From: Acidobacteriota bacterium
Lineage (GTDB): Bacteria > Acidobacteriota > Terriglobia > Terriglobales > Acidobacteriaceae
Assembly: GCA_021780075.1 (NCBI GenBank)
Contig: JAJXZL010000044.1
Location: 44,117-108,116 of the forward strand
Direction of reading: 5' to 3'
DNA length: 64,000 bases
The notes below the pieces were generated by a model that saw only the letters and a list, made by a program, of their open reading frames with translations, did no database searches and was not told the DNA's origin. Positions 1-10,034 of this stretch are shown piece after piece; within the stretch, counting starts at the first letter, position 1, and the number at the start of each line of letters is the position of its first letter. The translations under genes were made by a program, and so were the position numbers.

Positions 1-696
<696 letters not shown>

Positions 697-1159
697 TCCC
701 CAAGGAAATGCATGAGGAAAGACAAGCTGTATGTTCCGATGGTCTGTTCATCCGTACCTGTTCAGCGAGGCATGAGGCGTTCAAGCCTTCAGCACTCGAA
801 TCAGGAGAACGGATGAGCAGATCCATTGGAGCCATGCGCCCAGACGTGGGGATCGGACTTGAGCTTCGAGAGCCTGGTCTTTCACTTATCCGAATATTCC
901 GAAAGATGAGAGCATGAACAAGCCGCCAAGGCGCCTAGCTCACTCAAACTGCGCGAGAAAGAATGGCCGGGGCTGGTGGACGATTTCAGGTCTCTTTTTC
1001 TGTGCGAAGAGTGATTGACCTTTTCCGCCCATGTCGCCCGTCGAAGCACACGCCAGGAATTGAAGAGCACTCGATTCTGTAGCTGGGAGAGAAAAGCGGC
1101 GTGGGCAGCAAGGCTCAAGAGAGGGTCTTCGAGTTCCCTGTGCTGAGTGAGTGTGCTAT
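697..1159. other. Intergenic spacer with an integrase/att remnant
   Basis: This is a 460-base gap between katG and the convergent winged-helix gene. No intact gene was recognised. Bases about 841-980 resemble the integrase tail and tRNA-proximal sequence found at about 21,230-21,400 and are listed separately. I see no clear terminator for katG in the remainder. Confidence 0.5.
841..980 (+). pseudogene. Remnant of an integrase C-terminus and adjoining att-like sequence
   Basis: Bases 848-917 read GIGLELREPGLSLI in one frame. This matches GIGFELAEFGLSIV, the tail of the broken tyrosine recombinase at 21,230-21,300. DNA similarity continues past the coding part: CTCAAA, then a CTG-GCGAGA block, then TGG-C/T-CGGGG at about 945-975. 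In the other copy that last block is the 3' end of tRNA-Pro. No catalytic residues are left here. I read it as a decayed leftover of an earlier integration at the same kind of site. The homology is seen by eye only, and the outer ends are approximate. Confidence 0.5.
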
Positions 1160-3412
1160 TCACCGCGATTTCCATTCGGCCATCCAGATGTTGCCGGTGC
1201 GTTCACCCATGCTGAACACGAGCCTCTTTCCAGCAATGCCCAGTGTGGTCTCTGTCTCGTTCACCAGCGAGAGTCGAGCGTCGTGAGAATGGAAAACGGC
1301 AAATGGAGATCCGAGCGGTCTCTTTGTATGTGGGTCAAGATGCTGCGCCCAGATGCATTCGTGGCCGTCTCGCCTTGAAGTGGCATAGACAAGGTTGCCA
1401 TCGGGAGACCAGGCTTCAGCTTCGCCGTCGAAGATGCCAATCCATTTATTTTCCGGCACGGGCGTTGAACTGACAGGAGCGATGAATGCGCGATAGAAGC
1501 CGGCTTGCACGCTTAAAAAGCTGAACCAGCGATTGTCCGGCGCGAAGGCATCCGTGGCAATCCATTGGTGGGTTGCAAGCAGTTCTGTTTTGCGGTGTGT
1601 GGTCAGGTCCAGCATCCATGCGCGCCCGTCCAGGGCATTGCCAAGGAGCCGCTTGCCATCGTCTGACCAGTCTGTGGCTTCACCGCAAGCCTCACATACC
1701 ATTTCCGGTACTCCGCCCGCACTGGACACAATGTAGACATCCCATTTGGGTGTTTCGCTGTAACTGATCCACGAGCCATCAGGGCTGAAAGTTGGTTCAT
1801 ATTTAAGGGCATGCGTGGCAGTCAGCGCGGACTCCGTCCCGGTCTGAAGATTCTTGACCCACACCTCCTGATTACCCGGCCGCGCCGAGATAAAGGTCAG
1901 TCTGTTGCCATCGCGTGACACATCCGGCATGAAGTCGCCCGCCGCGTCATGGGTTAGCTGTTGCGGTACGCCAGTCACCCTGCCTTCGTTTGGCTTGATG
2001 GGCAGGCTCCAGATCGAAAGGTTTTCTGACAGACTCGCAAAGGCAATTCGCATGGTGCCATCGGACCCGAAGGCCAGCGATGGGTTTTCTTCGCGTGTAG
2101 GACCAGAGGTTAGCCGCTGGGGCCGGTTCGCTAATTTGAAGGACGTAGGAGAGATCCCCACCCGCCAAAGATTGATACTGTCACCATTCCGCGCGGAGAA
2201 GAGTATCCAATTGCCGTGCGCATCCCAGGCTGCGGGTAGAATCGCCCACGGATAAGCCTGAAACTCGTTCATAAGCCCCGCCGCGCGTGTGGCATCCAAT
2301 ACGCCTGTCTTCACTGCTTTCCCGCCAGTCAGCGGAGTCACCCACCAATCCATCGCCTTTTCTGGGGGATCCCTGTTGTCCGGATTCCCCAGAAACAATA
2401 GGTGGTTTCCATCCGGGGACCAGAGCGGGTGGGTCGCACCCATAAAGTCAGGACGTATCTGTCGAGGAGATCCTCCGCGTGTTGCAACAACATATAGGCT
2501 GGCGCCGCGATCAGTGCTGAGGTTTACCCCTGACAGATAGCCCACCGAATAAGCAACCCAGTTGCCGTCTGGCGAGAATTGCGGGCTGTGACCGATGGAT
2601 GCTAGTTTTCTTGCCTTCCCGCCCAGTGCTGGGATGATGTAAATTCCGCCGCCGTCATCCACGTCAAAGGCAATGCTGGAACCATCCGGTGAGAATACGG
2701 GTGCGCGCTTATTTCCTGGTCCGGATGTGAGCCGCAGCGGTTCCCCTCCGCCTACCTGCCGTACATATACATCTAGATGTCCTTCTTCGTTCTGGTCCGA
2801 AACATAGGCAAGAAGCTTGCCATCCGGCGACAGAGCAGGGTCTGTCGTGAGCCCCGCATCCCAAGTAATTCGCGTCAGGTTTGGCGCCGACAACTCTATG
2901 GGAGAGTGGCCAATAGACGAAAGCGAAATCAATCCCGCAATGGCCGCGGCAGCTCCTGTTGCAGCGACGGCAAGCCAACGGTAAACAATTTGCGATCCGA
3001 GTGTAGTGCTCTTGATTTCAGAGATCCCTGGCGAGCTGACATCAGCAGGCGGATGCGCATATAAAACTGCCACTTCTGTGCCGCTCATCTCCGGTGCCCC
3101 GTTTTCTCGCAAAGGCGCGATAAAGCGGTAGCCAAGCCGAGGCAGCGTCTCCACGTAGCGTGGGGTTTCGGCGTCATCACTCAGCGCAAGCCTGATTTGC
3201 CGGATGCACTGGTTGAGTCCGTGCTCAAAATCAACCGCGATATCCGATCCCCAGATACATACCCTGAGTTGTTCGCGGGTCACCAGTTGAGCGGGCCGCT
3301 CTGCCAGAAATGCAAGAACACGAGCAGCTTGTGGCCGCAGTGGGACTTTGCGTCCGGATTTCGTCAGTTCTCCGGTTTCCCGATCCAATTCGAAGACGCC
3401 AAATCGGAGCAT
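1160..3412 (-). CDS. Winged-helix DNA-binding protein with TolB-like WD40/PD40 propeller
   Basis: This is a 750-residue transmembrane regulator of CadC-like layout. Roughly the first 100 residues form an OmpR/PhoB-type winged helix, with LRPQAARVLAFLAERP, the LTxEQL-like VTREQL, and the final wing RYVETLPRLGYRFIAPL. A single membrane helix follows around residues 145-168 (WLAVAATGAAAAIAGLISL). The remaining about 580 residues are PD40/TolB propeller repeats with SPDG motifs (ALSPDGKLLAYVS, VFSPDGSSIAFDV, TFSPDGSWISYSE). This fusion is common in Acidobacteria and has no assigned ligand. The ATG at 3412 is preferred over the TTG at 3430 because GGGGA lies at a suitable distance. It diverges from the HAF-repeat gene, which it might control. 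Confidence 0.88.
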   Translation of the reverse strand: MLRFGVFELDRETGELTKSGRKVPLRPQAARVLAFLAERPAQLVTREQLRVCIWGSDIAVDFEHGLNQCIRQIRLALSDDAETPRYVETLPRLGYRFIAPLRENGAPEMSGTEVAVLYAHPPADVSSPGISEIKSTTLGSQIVYRWLAVAATGAAAAIAGLISLSSIGHSPIELSAPNLTRITWDAGLTTDPALSPDGKLLAYVSDQNEEGHLDVYVRQVGGGEPLRLTSGPGNKRAPVFSPDGSSIAFDVDDGGGIYIIPALGGKARKLASIGHSPQFSPDGNWVAYSVGYLSGVNLSTDRGASLYVVATRGGSPRQIRPDFMGATHPLWSPDGNHLLFLGNPDNRDPPEKAMDWWVTPLTGGKAVKTGVLDATRAAGLMNEFQAYPWAILPAAWDAHGNWILFSARNGDSINLWRVGISPTSFKLANRPQRLTSGPTREENPSLAFGSDGTMRIAFASLSENLSIWSLPIKPNEGRVTGVPQQLTHDAAGDFMPDVSRDGNRLTFISARPGNQEVWVKNLQTGTESALTATHALKYEPTFSPDGSWISYSETPKWDVYIVSSAGGVPEMVCEACGEATDWSDDGKRLLGNALDGRAWMLDLTTHRKTELLATHQWIATDAFAPDNRWFSFLSVQAGFYRAFIAPVSSTPVPENKWIGIFDGEAEAWSPDGNLVYATSRRDGHECIWAQHLDPHTKRPLGSPFAVFHSHDARLSLVNETETTLGIAGKRLVFSMGERTGNIWMAEWKSR

Positions 3413-3646
3413 CTTGCTGTCCCCAATCAACCGTCACCAAGGCTGAGCGGATTGCGGCAAGAAGTATAAGCCTGTTTTCGGCGTCATAGACATGGAAATT
3501 TAACCGGAATTGTTGCAACTACTTGCGCACTCACCCACAAATGCCACGTCTTCCATTGATTTATAGATTTGGCTGACTCATAGTCCGCAACGTTCGCCGT
3601 TCCAGACGTCGAATACAAGCCAAACACAAACAGAAGAGGAGGAGTG
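3413..3646. promoter_or_regulatory. Divergent intergenic region
   Basis: These 234 bases separate the winged-helix gene (minus) and the HAF-repeat gene (plus), so both promoters should lie here. I could not identify convincing -35/-10 pairs. The segment AGAGGAGGAG at about 3635-3644 is a strong ribosome-binding site for the plus-strand gene. Confidence 0.4.
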
Positions 3647-4540
3647 ATGAAAACCCCAATGGAACTCACTAAAAGGGTAAGCACTCAAATGACTCATGCG
3701 TATACCCCTGTCTTGTTACCTTTGCTGATACTTGCGCTCACAGTGGCAGCCGCGGCACAAAAACCGATCAACTTTGACGGCGCCTTAGCCACATATATTA
3801 AGGGAATTAACGATGCAGGGCTGATGGTTGGTTACTACTATAAGGAAGATGGCATCGAGCATAGTTTCACTACTTATGATGGGAAAACATTCAAGTCCGT
3901 TGATTATCCGAACGCAATCTGGACTGAGGCCGGGGGTATCAACCAAGCTGGTGACGTTGTTGGTTTCTATGGCATTGCCGCTGACACGCTGATCCGCGGC
4001 TTTCTCCTCACGGCAAACGGAACATGGGTGCCTCTCGATATCCCTGGACGATTTAACTTCATGCCAGAAGGGATCAATTCGAATCACACAATTATCGGGT
4101 GTATGCACAATCCGGGGACAATGCACGGCTGGACGATGCAGAACGGTGCTGCCGTGTCGATCAGTTCCGCGTGGATGATGTACGACGCCATCAACGATTC
4201 AGGAACGATAGTGGGGTGGGCTTTCTCTGCTCCAAACAAGTTCGTCGGATTCATCCTGAATGGCACTGGGGAAACTCAATTCAGTTATCCCAACTCCAGG
4301 GACACTGAGCCCTGGGGAATCAACGATTACGGCGACATAGTAGGAAGATATGGTCCGAACAGCGCCCCACACGGCTTCCTGCTGCATAAAGACAAATTCA
4401 GTTCCATTGATATGCCTGGCTCGACGGTAACTGCAACTGTTGCGACGGGAATTAACAACCTTGGCACAATCGTAGGCATCTTTAGAGATGAAAATGGCAG
4501 GCACGGATTTTTGTGGAAAAACGCTGTGCCCCTCAATTGA
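3647..4540 (+). CDS. Secreted HAF-repeat protein
   Basis: This is a 297-residue protein with an N-terminal signal peptide (LLPLLILALTVAAAAQ). Five to six repeats of about 45 residues follow the pattern GIN-x-G-x-IVG...-HGFL, for example GINDAGLMVGYYY, GINQAGDVVGFYG, GINDYGDIVGRYG and GINNLGTIVGIFR. This is the HAF repeat family, likely extracellular beta-propeller-type repeats of unknown function. The ATG at 3647 follows AGGAGGAG, and the GTG one codon upstream (3644) is the alternative. Its location between the winged-helix regulator and the TPR/receptor genes suggests a surface or secreted role in the same locus, but this is inference. Confidence 0.82.
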   Translation: MKTPMELTKRVSTQMTHAYTPVLLPLLILALTVAAAAQKPINFDGALATYIKGINDAGLMVGYYYKEDGIEHSFTTYDGKTFKSVDYPNAIWTEAGGINQAGDVVGFYGIAADTLIRGFLLTANGTWVPLDIPGRFNFMPEGINSNHTIIGCMHNPGTMHGWTMQNGAAVSISSAWMMYDAINDSGTIVGWAFSAPNKFVGFILNGTGETQFSYPNSRDTEPWGINDYGDIVGRYGPNSAPHGFLLHKDKFSSIDMPGSTVTATVATGINNLGTIVGIFRDENGRHGFLWKNAVPLN

Positions 4541-4732
4541 GGAGTGGCCTGCCCGGTAATTTGTAGCAGTGCGAGAGACAGGGCCTGTTCACAGCCAAGT
4601 TTTTCTTTGGTTGATCGGATCATATTGCTTCCGTAAATATTCCGGGTGCAACTAAGCAGCAAAGCGTCCTTGATGCTGCATAGAAAGGCGCGTAGGTGCC
4701 GGATTTCTCTGTTTTTCAAAGTTCACGAGAAT

Positions 4733-6283
4733 TCAATGCGCGTTGCTCGATGCGTTTTCTGGAATGCCTAGGGCAGAAGAGCGTTGCACATTGTCGACCA
4801 ATTCGTACCTCATCAGATGCGATCGCTTTTCCTTTTGCGCGTCTCTCAGAGCGACGAGCCGCTTAACCAATGTGGGAACTTCCTGCTTGTGGTCAGATTT
4901 ACGCAGCGTGAGAATGAGGCGATAGAGAGCTTCCTGATTGTCAGGGTCGCTTTGCAGAACAGCTTCGCATTGCTCCGCAGCCATTGCCGTCTTTCCTTCG
5001 CTTAGATAGAGGTCGGCAAGTATCTCGCGCGCCACGGCAAGGCTGGAGTCGAGCTTGACGGCTTCCTGTGCTTCCCGCAAAGCTTCAGCATAGTCAGCGC
5101 TGCCAGCTTCGGCGCCCCGCTGGCGCAGGGTTTCTGCCAGTAGATAGTGATCGAAAGCAATTCCAGGATGATCACGGACCTGCTGTCGAAAGCGCACGAC
5201 ACTCCCGTTCAGATCGTGGCGTTGTGTTGCGATGATGCCCTCGGCGGTGCCGGCAAAGGAGAGGTTCGGATTGAGCTGGTGTGCAGCCTCAAAATCATTG
5301 GTTGCCTTTTCAAATTCTCCCAATTGAGCATAGAGAATACCCCGTGCAATGTAGAGTTGCCCTGCGCGGGGGAGCAGGTGAACGCCAGCATTCAGCATGT
5401 CGATGCCAACTTGAAAGGAGGAATGGTCGCTGGCCAGATTTGCAAACCAGACGTACGCTTTTGGGTCCTGAGGGTTCGCCTCAATGGCCTTGCGCAGTAG
5501 AGCGACAGCCTGCGGAGTATCATTGCGCGCCTCATCCACATCGGCAGCCAAGATCAGGACGCCCTCATTCGTCGTGCCAGACTGAATGAGCGGCTGCAAA
5601 GCAACATGGGCATCATCGAATCGCTTCGCATTCCAGTAAGCCAGCGAAAGGTTATAGCGTGCGGCAGGGTTCTCCGGTTGCAATGCTTGAGCCGTCTGGA
5701 ACTGCGCGATGGCTTCGTCGAAGCGGTGCTCCTGGGCCAGACAAACGCCATATCTTGCCAGCGCGACTGGTTGGGTGGCGATCACCTGCTGCGCTTGTTG
5801 AAAGTGGATAACAGCTTCCCTGCAGTCATCCTGTTGCGCGGCAATCATTCCTGCCATGGCGTGCGCTGTGGGATCGTCAGGGCGGAGAACTAGAATTCGC
5901 TGGAGAAGGGGTCCGGCCTCGCCGTCGTTCTGCTGATAACTTACTTGTGCTGCTCCTTCGAGGGCAGGTAAATAGTCCGGCTTGAGCCGCAGCGCGTGTT
6001 TATAGGAGTCCAATGCAGCCCGGCGTTTCCCAGAACCTGAATTGGCCATGCCCTGAAGTGCCCATAACCGAGGGTCTTGGGAATCGTGTTTGAGGGCAGA
6101 GGACGCGAGAGCAAGGGCGTTTGCATAGTGCTGAGCCCGCAAGGCTTCCTCTATTTGCAGGATTACTGAGCGGTCCGCTTGACATGACGCATTATGGGCA
6201 AGCGCTGCGACACCAGCGAGCATGCACCAGCACAGCACTTTTGTGATCCGGTTGCGTGATGTATATAAAACGTCCAGGAACAC
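4733..6283 (-). CDS. Exported tetratricopeptide-repeat protein
   Basis: This is a 516-residue protein with a hydrophobic N-terminus (VLCWCMLAGVAALAHNASCQA) likely acting as a signal peptide. About ten TPR units follow, for example ALDSYKHALRLKPDYLPALEG, AIAQFQTAQALQPENPAARYNL and ATNDFEAAHQLNPNLSFA. TPR arrays are protein-interaction scaffolds. It lies 97 bases downstream of the Oar-like receptor on the same strand. In Acidobacteria such pairs are common, and the TPR protein may act as a partner of the receptor, comparable in position to SusD of Bacteroidetes; that functional parallel is inference. A strong hairpin separates the two genes. The start is a GTG with GAGG upstream at a rather long distance. 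Confidence 0.85.
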   Translation of the reverse strand: MFLDVLYTSRNRITKVLCWCMLAGVAALAHNASCQADRSVILQIEEALRAQHYANALALASSALKHDSQDPRLWALQGMANSGSGKRRAALDSYKHALRLKPDYLPALEGAAQVSYQQNDGEAGPLLQRILVLRPDDPTAHAMAGMIAAQQDDCREAVIHFQQAQQVIATQPVALARYGVCLAQEHRFDEAIAQFQTAQALQPENPAARYNLSLAYWNAKRFDDAHVALQPLIQSGTTNEGVLILAADVDEARNDTPQAVALLRKAIEANPQDPKAYVWFANLASDHSSFQVGIDMLNAGVHLLPRAGQLYIARGILYAQLGEFEKATNDFEAAHQLNPNLSFAGTAEGIIATQRHDLNGSVVRFRQQVRDHPGIAFDHYLLAETLRQRGAEAGSADYAEALREAQEAVKLDSSLAVAREILADLYLSEGKTAMAAEQCEAVLQSDPDNQEALYRLILTLRKSDHKQEVPTLVKRLVALRDAQKEKRSHLMRYELVDNVQRSSALGIPENASSNAH

Positions 6284-6312
6284 GTCAGAGATGATCCTCT
6301 TACAAAGATGTT

Positions 6313-6341
6313 GCGCTCGGAGTTTCTGGAACTCCGAGCGC
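6313..6341. terminator. Strong intercistronic hairpin between receptor and TPR genes
   Basis: A perfect 12-base stem, GCGCTCGGAGTT pairing with AACTCCGAGCGC, encloses the loop TCTGG. It follows the receptor stop codon and precedes the TPR start on the minus strand. In that direction no clean T-run follows, so it may work as a processing or attenuation element rather than a full terminator. Confidence 0.6.
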
Positions 6342-6380
6342 GTTGCTTTTCAGCGTTTCCTATTAGAACGGAGTCGCGCC

Positions 6381-9300
6381 TCAGAACTCCAGTCTAGCTC
6401 CCAGTTGTCCTTGGCGCGGGATCTGCGTTGAGGTTGAAGTTCCGAAGGTGCTCACATCCTGAGCGTTGGCATCTACTCCCTGGAGGTTAACCCGGTTGAG
6501 CACGTTGAAGAAGTCAATCCGGAGTTCGAACTTGACCCGCTCAGAGATGCTGGTTACCTTCATCAAGGTCGCGTCCACTTGAGCAAAACCAGGATTCCGG
6601 AACTGGTTGATCTTCTCATTTCCTTCCTGGCCCACCTGCGGGAACGAGAATGGTCCGCAGTTGTACAGGTTTCCTCCACTGCAGTGGTTGAACAATCCAT
6701 TACGGTAGCTACTTCGGCTAGTGGAGATGTGGTAGGAAGAGACATTCGGAATATCTGTATTGTCACCGTCCCCATTGAAATCTCCGCTGTCCGACTTGAA
6801 GACGACGTTCCCATTGATGTCGGTGGTCACGTCCAATGGAGCTGCTGTCACTACGGTAAAGGGCAGTCCAGACTGCAGGATGGCTACAGACGAAAGCTGC
6901 CAGCCCGAGGTCGCACGGCCTACCACTCCATGGCCTTCGTTGAGGCCGGGCAGATCATAGCCCCAGCCGAGTGAGAAGCGGTTAGGAACATCCCAGGCCG
7001 ACGGTCCATAGAAGCGGTTGAGGGGATATTCGATTGGATAATTTCCCGAAGGCAGAGCTCCCGAATTGTCCTTCGATACTGCCCGCGTATAGGATGCAGT
7101 GACAAACCCTCGATGCGCGAAGCGGCCGTTCATGGCCAAGATGAACGCCGAGTAGTTCGACCACGGACCGTTATACGTGTAATTGATGGCGCCGAAGCTC
7201 GGATTCAACCTCGTCTGTGTTCCCTGACATATGGGAGGAGCACTCGGATTGGAGGGATCTGGCGTACATGACAGATGCTGCAACAGGTCTCCTGCGTACA
7301 CGTTAACGTCGCCCGAGAATGAGTTGCCGAAAGAACTTCCTCCGCCATACTGCAGGTTGCCCGAATGCTGCCCAACGTAGCCTACACTGGCGACCATGTT
7401 CTGCATGAGCGAGCGCTGTAATGTAACAGACCAGGTGTTCGTGTAAGGCGACTTCAGATTGCCGTCAACTCCACCGACAGCAATCTGCGCACCGGGGATG
7501 CCTCCCCGACTGTCCAGCGGCTGCCCCTGGAAAGCAGGATACGGGAAACCAAACGGATAAGTGTTCTGGGTTCCGTATCCGAAGATGGGAGCTGCGGTTG
7601 AGCCGTTGTTGAAGAACGTCGGCAGAACGAAGCCAGGAGGATTGCCTTTCAGATTGTTTTCGGCATTTCCCAGTGTTACCCAATCCCGGTAGATACCAAA
7701 GCCGCCGCGAAGCACCCACTTGCCGCTTCCTGTGGGATCCCAGGCAAAGCCGGCGCGCGGACTGAAGATCCAGTTCATGCTCTGGTTGTAGACGTGCCCC
7801 TGCTGCTTATTGACTCCATTTGCGACACGTACTGCCATCGTGGACCCTGTCCCGAGATGGAAGTTGGCCAACGGGGTTCCGGCGACCGGATAGGGATTGC
7901 CGAAGTTGTCGTAGCGGACACCGTAATTGATGGTGAGCCGCCGGTTTGCCTTCCACGTATCCTGCGCGAAGACGCCGTGGGTCGTCTCGGCATATTCGTA
8001 TTGCCCTGGCATCGGCTTGCCTGTAACCGGATTGTAGGAAAGTCCGGTTTCCGAGTAGGGATTGTCGTTAATGAGGTCAATCATGTTGTTGTATTGGAAG
8101 GTCGGCTGCGCGAAAGACGGGGCAAAGAGGGCGAGATCATCTCCATGCCAGCCTTCGTAACCGATGCTGAAGGAGTGGGAGCCTTGGATGTGTGTAAATA
8201 CATCACGCCAGTGGTAGTTGTGTTCTGCATACTGGCCGTCGGCAAAGCCGATTCCCCAGCCCACACCCAGACCGTTCACATTCACGACCGGGACACTCAG
8301 CAGTCCGGTAGCCGATATTGTTCCCTGAAGATAGTTGTAACCAAAAGATGCCTCGTTCAGGGAGTTCGGTGAAAATGTATGGGTTTCGCTCCCCTGCGTT
8401 GAAATGACGGAGGAGGGATTGGTGGTGTTGAAGGCAGGACGAACGGCAGGACCTCCAGAGCCAAGCGTGTCTCGAAAGAGAGTTCCGTAGATACGGTCCT
8501 TGCTGAAGTATTTGTCAATACGGACGTTGTATTGCTTCGCATTCTGATAGCTGGAGGAGTTGAAGATACCGTTGTCAAATACGGGAGTAGCGCACGGAAC
8601 GTTGTCTGTGCTCGGCGTATTGCAGCCAGTGTTGTTCAGAGTGTCCTGGGGTCCGAAGGCGTCCTGCGCAGTCGCTGCAACACCGGTCGTCGTAGCCGCA
8701 GAAGGACGGTACTTGGCCATGAGGTTGACTTCCGGAGAGCTTGGGCGCACCTGCTGTGCAAAGGCGAGGAAGGCTGGATCTTCATAGGTCAAAACAGCGT
8801 TCCCGTTTGAATTCAAAGCCCGAAAGGGTTCGATACTGAAGAAGAAAAAGAGTTGGCGCTTGGGAATCACGGGACCGCCGATCCCAAAAGACAAATTAGT
8901 CGTGTGGAACGGAGCGACAGGAGTTGGGGGTGGAGGTCCGAATTCGCCACGTGCGTTCAGGTTCTGGTACGTGTAATAAATGCTGCCAAAGCCGTGGTAC
9001 TCGGCGGTGCCCGACTTGGTCGTCATGATGGTCTGCATGGAACTTGTCTTGCCATAGTCGACTGTGTACGTGTTTGTCTGCACACTCATCTCCGACAAAG
9101 CATCGGCATTGGGAACCAGTGTCAAAACGCCAGGATTGACATCAATATTGATGTCCAAACCATCTAGGATGTACTGGTTGCCATTATTGCCGCGTCCATT
9201 GGCGCTGTAGTCGGCATTCTCGGTAAAGAAGTTGTTATAGCCGGCCGACCCAAGGCCAGACACGCCAGGGGCCAGGCCAAGCAGCGCGGTGGGGTTACGC

Positions 9301-9749
9301 GAGGGCAGCGGAAGGGATTGTATTTCCTCATTGTTGATGGTCAGCTGGTCACGGCTGTCAGAGGTATCAAGGAGAGGAGCCTCCGCAGTGACTGACACGC
9401 TGGATACAGCACCGCTTACCGGCAAGGTGAGGACAATATTACGGTTCTCAGCCGTGGAAAGAACGAAGCTGACGGCAGCGTTGTTGAATCCCTGAGCAGA
9501 TGCGGTAATAACATAGTTGCCGGGGGCGATGCTCGGGAAACGATAAGAGCCGAATTCATCGGCGGATCGGGTTTGCGAGACTTTCGTGTCGCTGTTTAAA
9601 AGCGTGACGCTCGCTTTTGCGACCGCCGCACCGGACGAATCCTGCACGGTGCCTTGCACGCTCGACGAAAATTGTGCGAATGCGGGGGGCGCAGCGAGCA
9701 TGGCTCCCGCCAACGCGACTCCAAACAACCGCTTGCTCCAAGAGCTCAT
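6381..9749 (-). CDS. Oar-like TonB-dependent receptor with carboxypeptidase-regulatory-like domain
   Basis: This 1,122-residue outer-membrane protein probably takes up large glycans or other ligands. Order of parts: signal peptide (LFGVALAGAMLAAPPAFAQ), a carboxypeptidase-regulatory-like beta-sandwich at about residues 25-110 (GTVQDSSGAAVAKASVTLLN ... GNYVITASAQGF), a plug-like region (INNEEIQSLPLPSRNP ... LAPGVSG, then QYILDGLDINIDVNPG), and a long beta-barrel ending in GARLEF. The terminal Phe is typical of BAM substrates. The ATG at 9749 is chosen over the GTG at 9767 because GAGGTGG lies just upstream. Such Oar-type proteins are expanded in Acidobacteria. The divergent catabolic operon and downstream TPR gene point to glycan uptake. 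Confidence 0.93.
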   Translation of the reverse strand: MSSWSKRLFGVALAGAMLAAPPAFAQFSSSVQGTVQDSSGAAVAKASVTLLNSDTKVSQTRSADEFGSYRFPSIAPGNYVITASAQGFNNAAVSFVLSTAENRNIVLTLPVSGAVSSVSVTAEAPLLDTSDSRDQLTINNEEIQSLPLPSRNPTALLGLAPGVSGLGSAGYNNFFTENADYSANGRGNNGNQYILDGLDINIDVNPGVLTLVPNADALSEMSVQTNTYTVDYGKTSSMQTIMTTKSGTAEYHGFGSIYYTYQNLNARGEFGPPPPTPVAPFHTTNLSFGIGGPVIPKRQLFFFFSIEPFRALNSNGNAVLTYEDPAFLAFAQQVRPSSPEVNLMAKYRPSAATTTGVAATAQDAFGPQDTLNNTGCNTPSTDNVPCATPVFDNGIFNSSSYQNAKQYNVRIDKYFSKDRIYGTLFRDTLGSGGPAVRPAFNTTNPSSVISTQGSETHTFSPNSLNEASFGYNYLQGTISATGLLSVPVVNVNGLGVGWGIGFADGQYAEHNYHWRDVFTHIQGSHSFSIGYEGWHGDDLALFAPSFAQPTFQYNNMIDLINDNPYSETGLSYNPVTGKPMPGQYEYAETTHGVFAQDTWKANRRLTINYGVRYDNFGNPYPVAGTPLANFHLGTGSTMAVRVANGVNKQQGHVYNQSMNWIFSPRAGFAWDPTGSGKWVLRGGFGIYRDWVTLGNAENNLKGNPPGFVLPTFFNNGSTAAPIFGYGTQNTYPFGFPYPAFQGQPLDSRGGIPGAQIAVGGVDGNLKSPYTNTWSVTLQRSLMQNMVASVGYVGQHSGNLQYGGGSSFGNSFSGDVNVYAGDLLQHLSCTPDPSNPSAPPICQGTQTRLNPSFGAINYTYNGPWSNYSAFILAMNGRFAHRGFVTASYTRAVSKDNSGALPSGNYPIEYPLNRFYGPSAWDVPNRFSLGWGYDLPGLNEGHGVVGRATSGWQLSSVAILQSGLPFTVVTAAPLDVTTDINGNVVFKSDSGDFNGDGDNTDIPNVSSYHISTSRSSYRNGLFNHCSGGNLYNCGPFSFPQVGQEGNEKINQFRNPGFAQVDATLMKVTSISERVKFELRIDFFNVLNRVNLQGVDANAQDVSTFGTSTSTQIPRQGQLGARLEF

Positions 9750-10034
9750 GATATTTCCACCTCTCACTGATCAGCTGATGCCAAACCTTGGGGATACTAC
9801 TAGGGCACAGAAATAGAACGGTGTCTGCGCAACCGTAGCTTTTGATTGCGCAAGTCTAGAAAGGTGAATGTGGCGGGCGCATGAGCAGATTAGACCCCCC
9901 TCTATCTAGTACAAATGAACCGGATGCAAACTTTCTCGTGTCGGCCTGAATGGCGAACTTTTCCCATTTGTACTATGGACCGCATATCACGCCCTTGATA
10001 TCGTCGTCAGCAGCCCTTCGGGAGGAATACGTCA
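9750..10034. promoter_or_regulatory. Divergent promoter region of the receptor and the SUMF-like/sensor operon
   Basis: These 285 bases separate two outward-facing transcription units. They contain a perfect inverted pair of 11-base sites, described separately. The plus-strand gene has GGGAGGAA at about 10,019-10,026 in front of its GTG start. I cannot place -35/-10 hexamers with confidence. Confidence 0.5.
9907..9975. promoter_or_regulatory. Inverted 11-base operator-like pair
   Basis: TAGTACAAATG at 9907-9917 and its exact reverse complement CATTTGTACTA at 9965-9975 lie 58 bases apart centre to centre, inside the divergent promoter region. A similar inverted pair occurs upstream of the GH127 gene at 20,710-20,750. 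The heptamer-like TACAAAT cores resemble the kind of short inverted sites bound by NarL-family regulators, and a NarL-type regulator is encoded in this locus. The binding assignment is inference. Confidence 0.55.
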
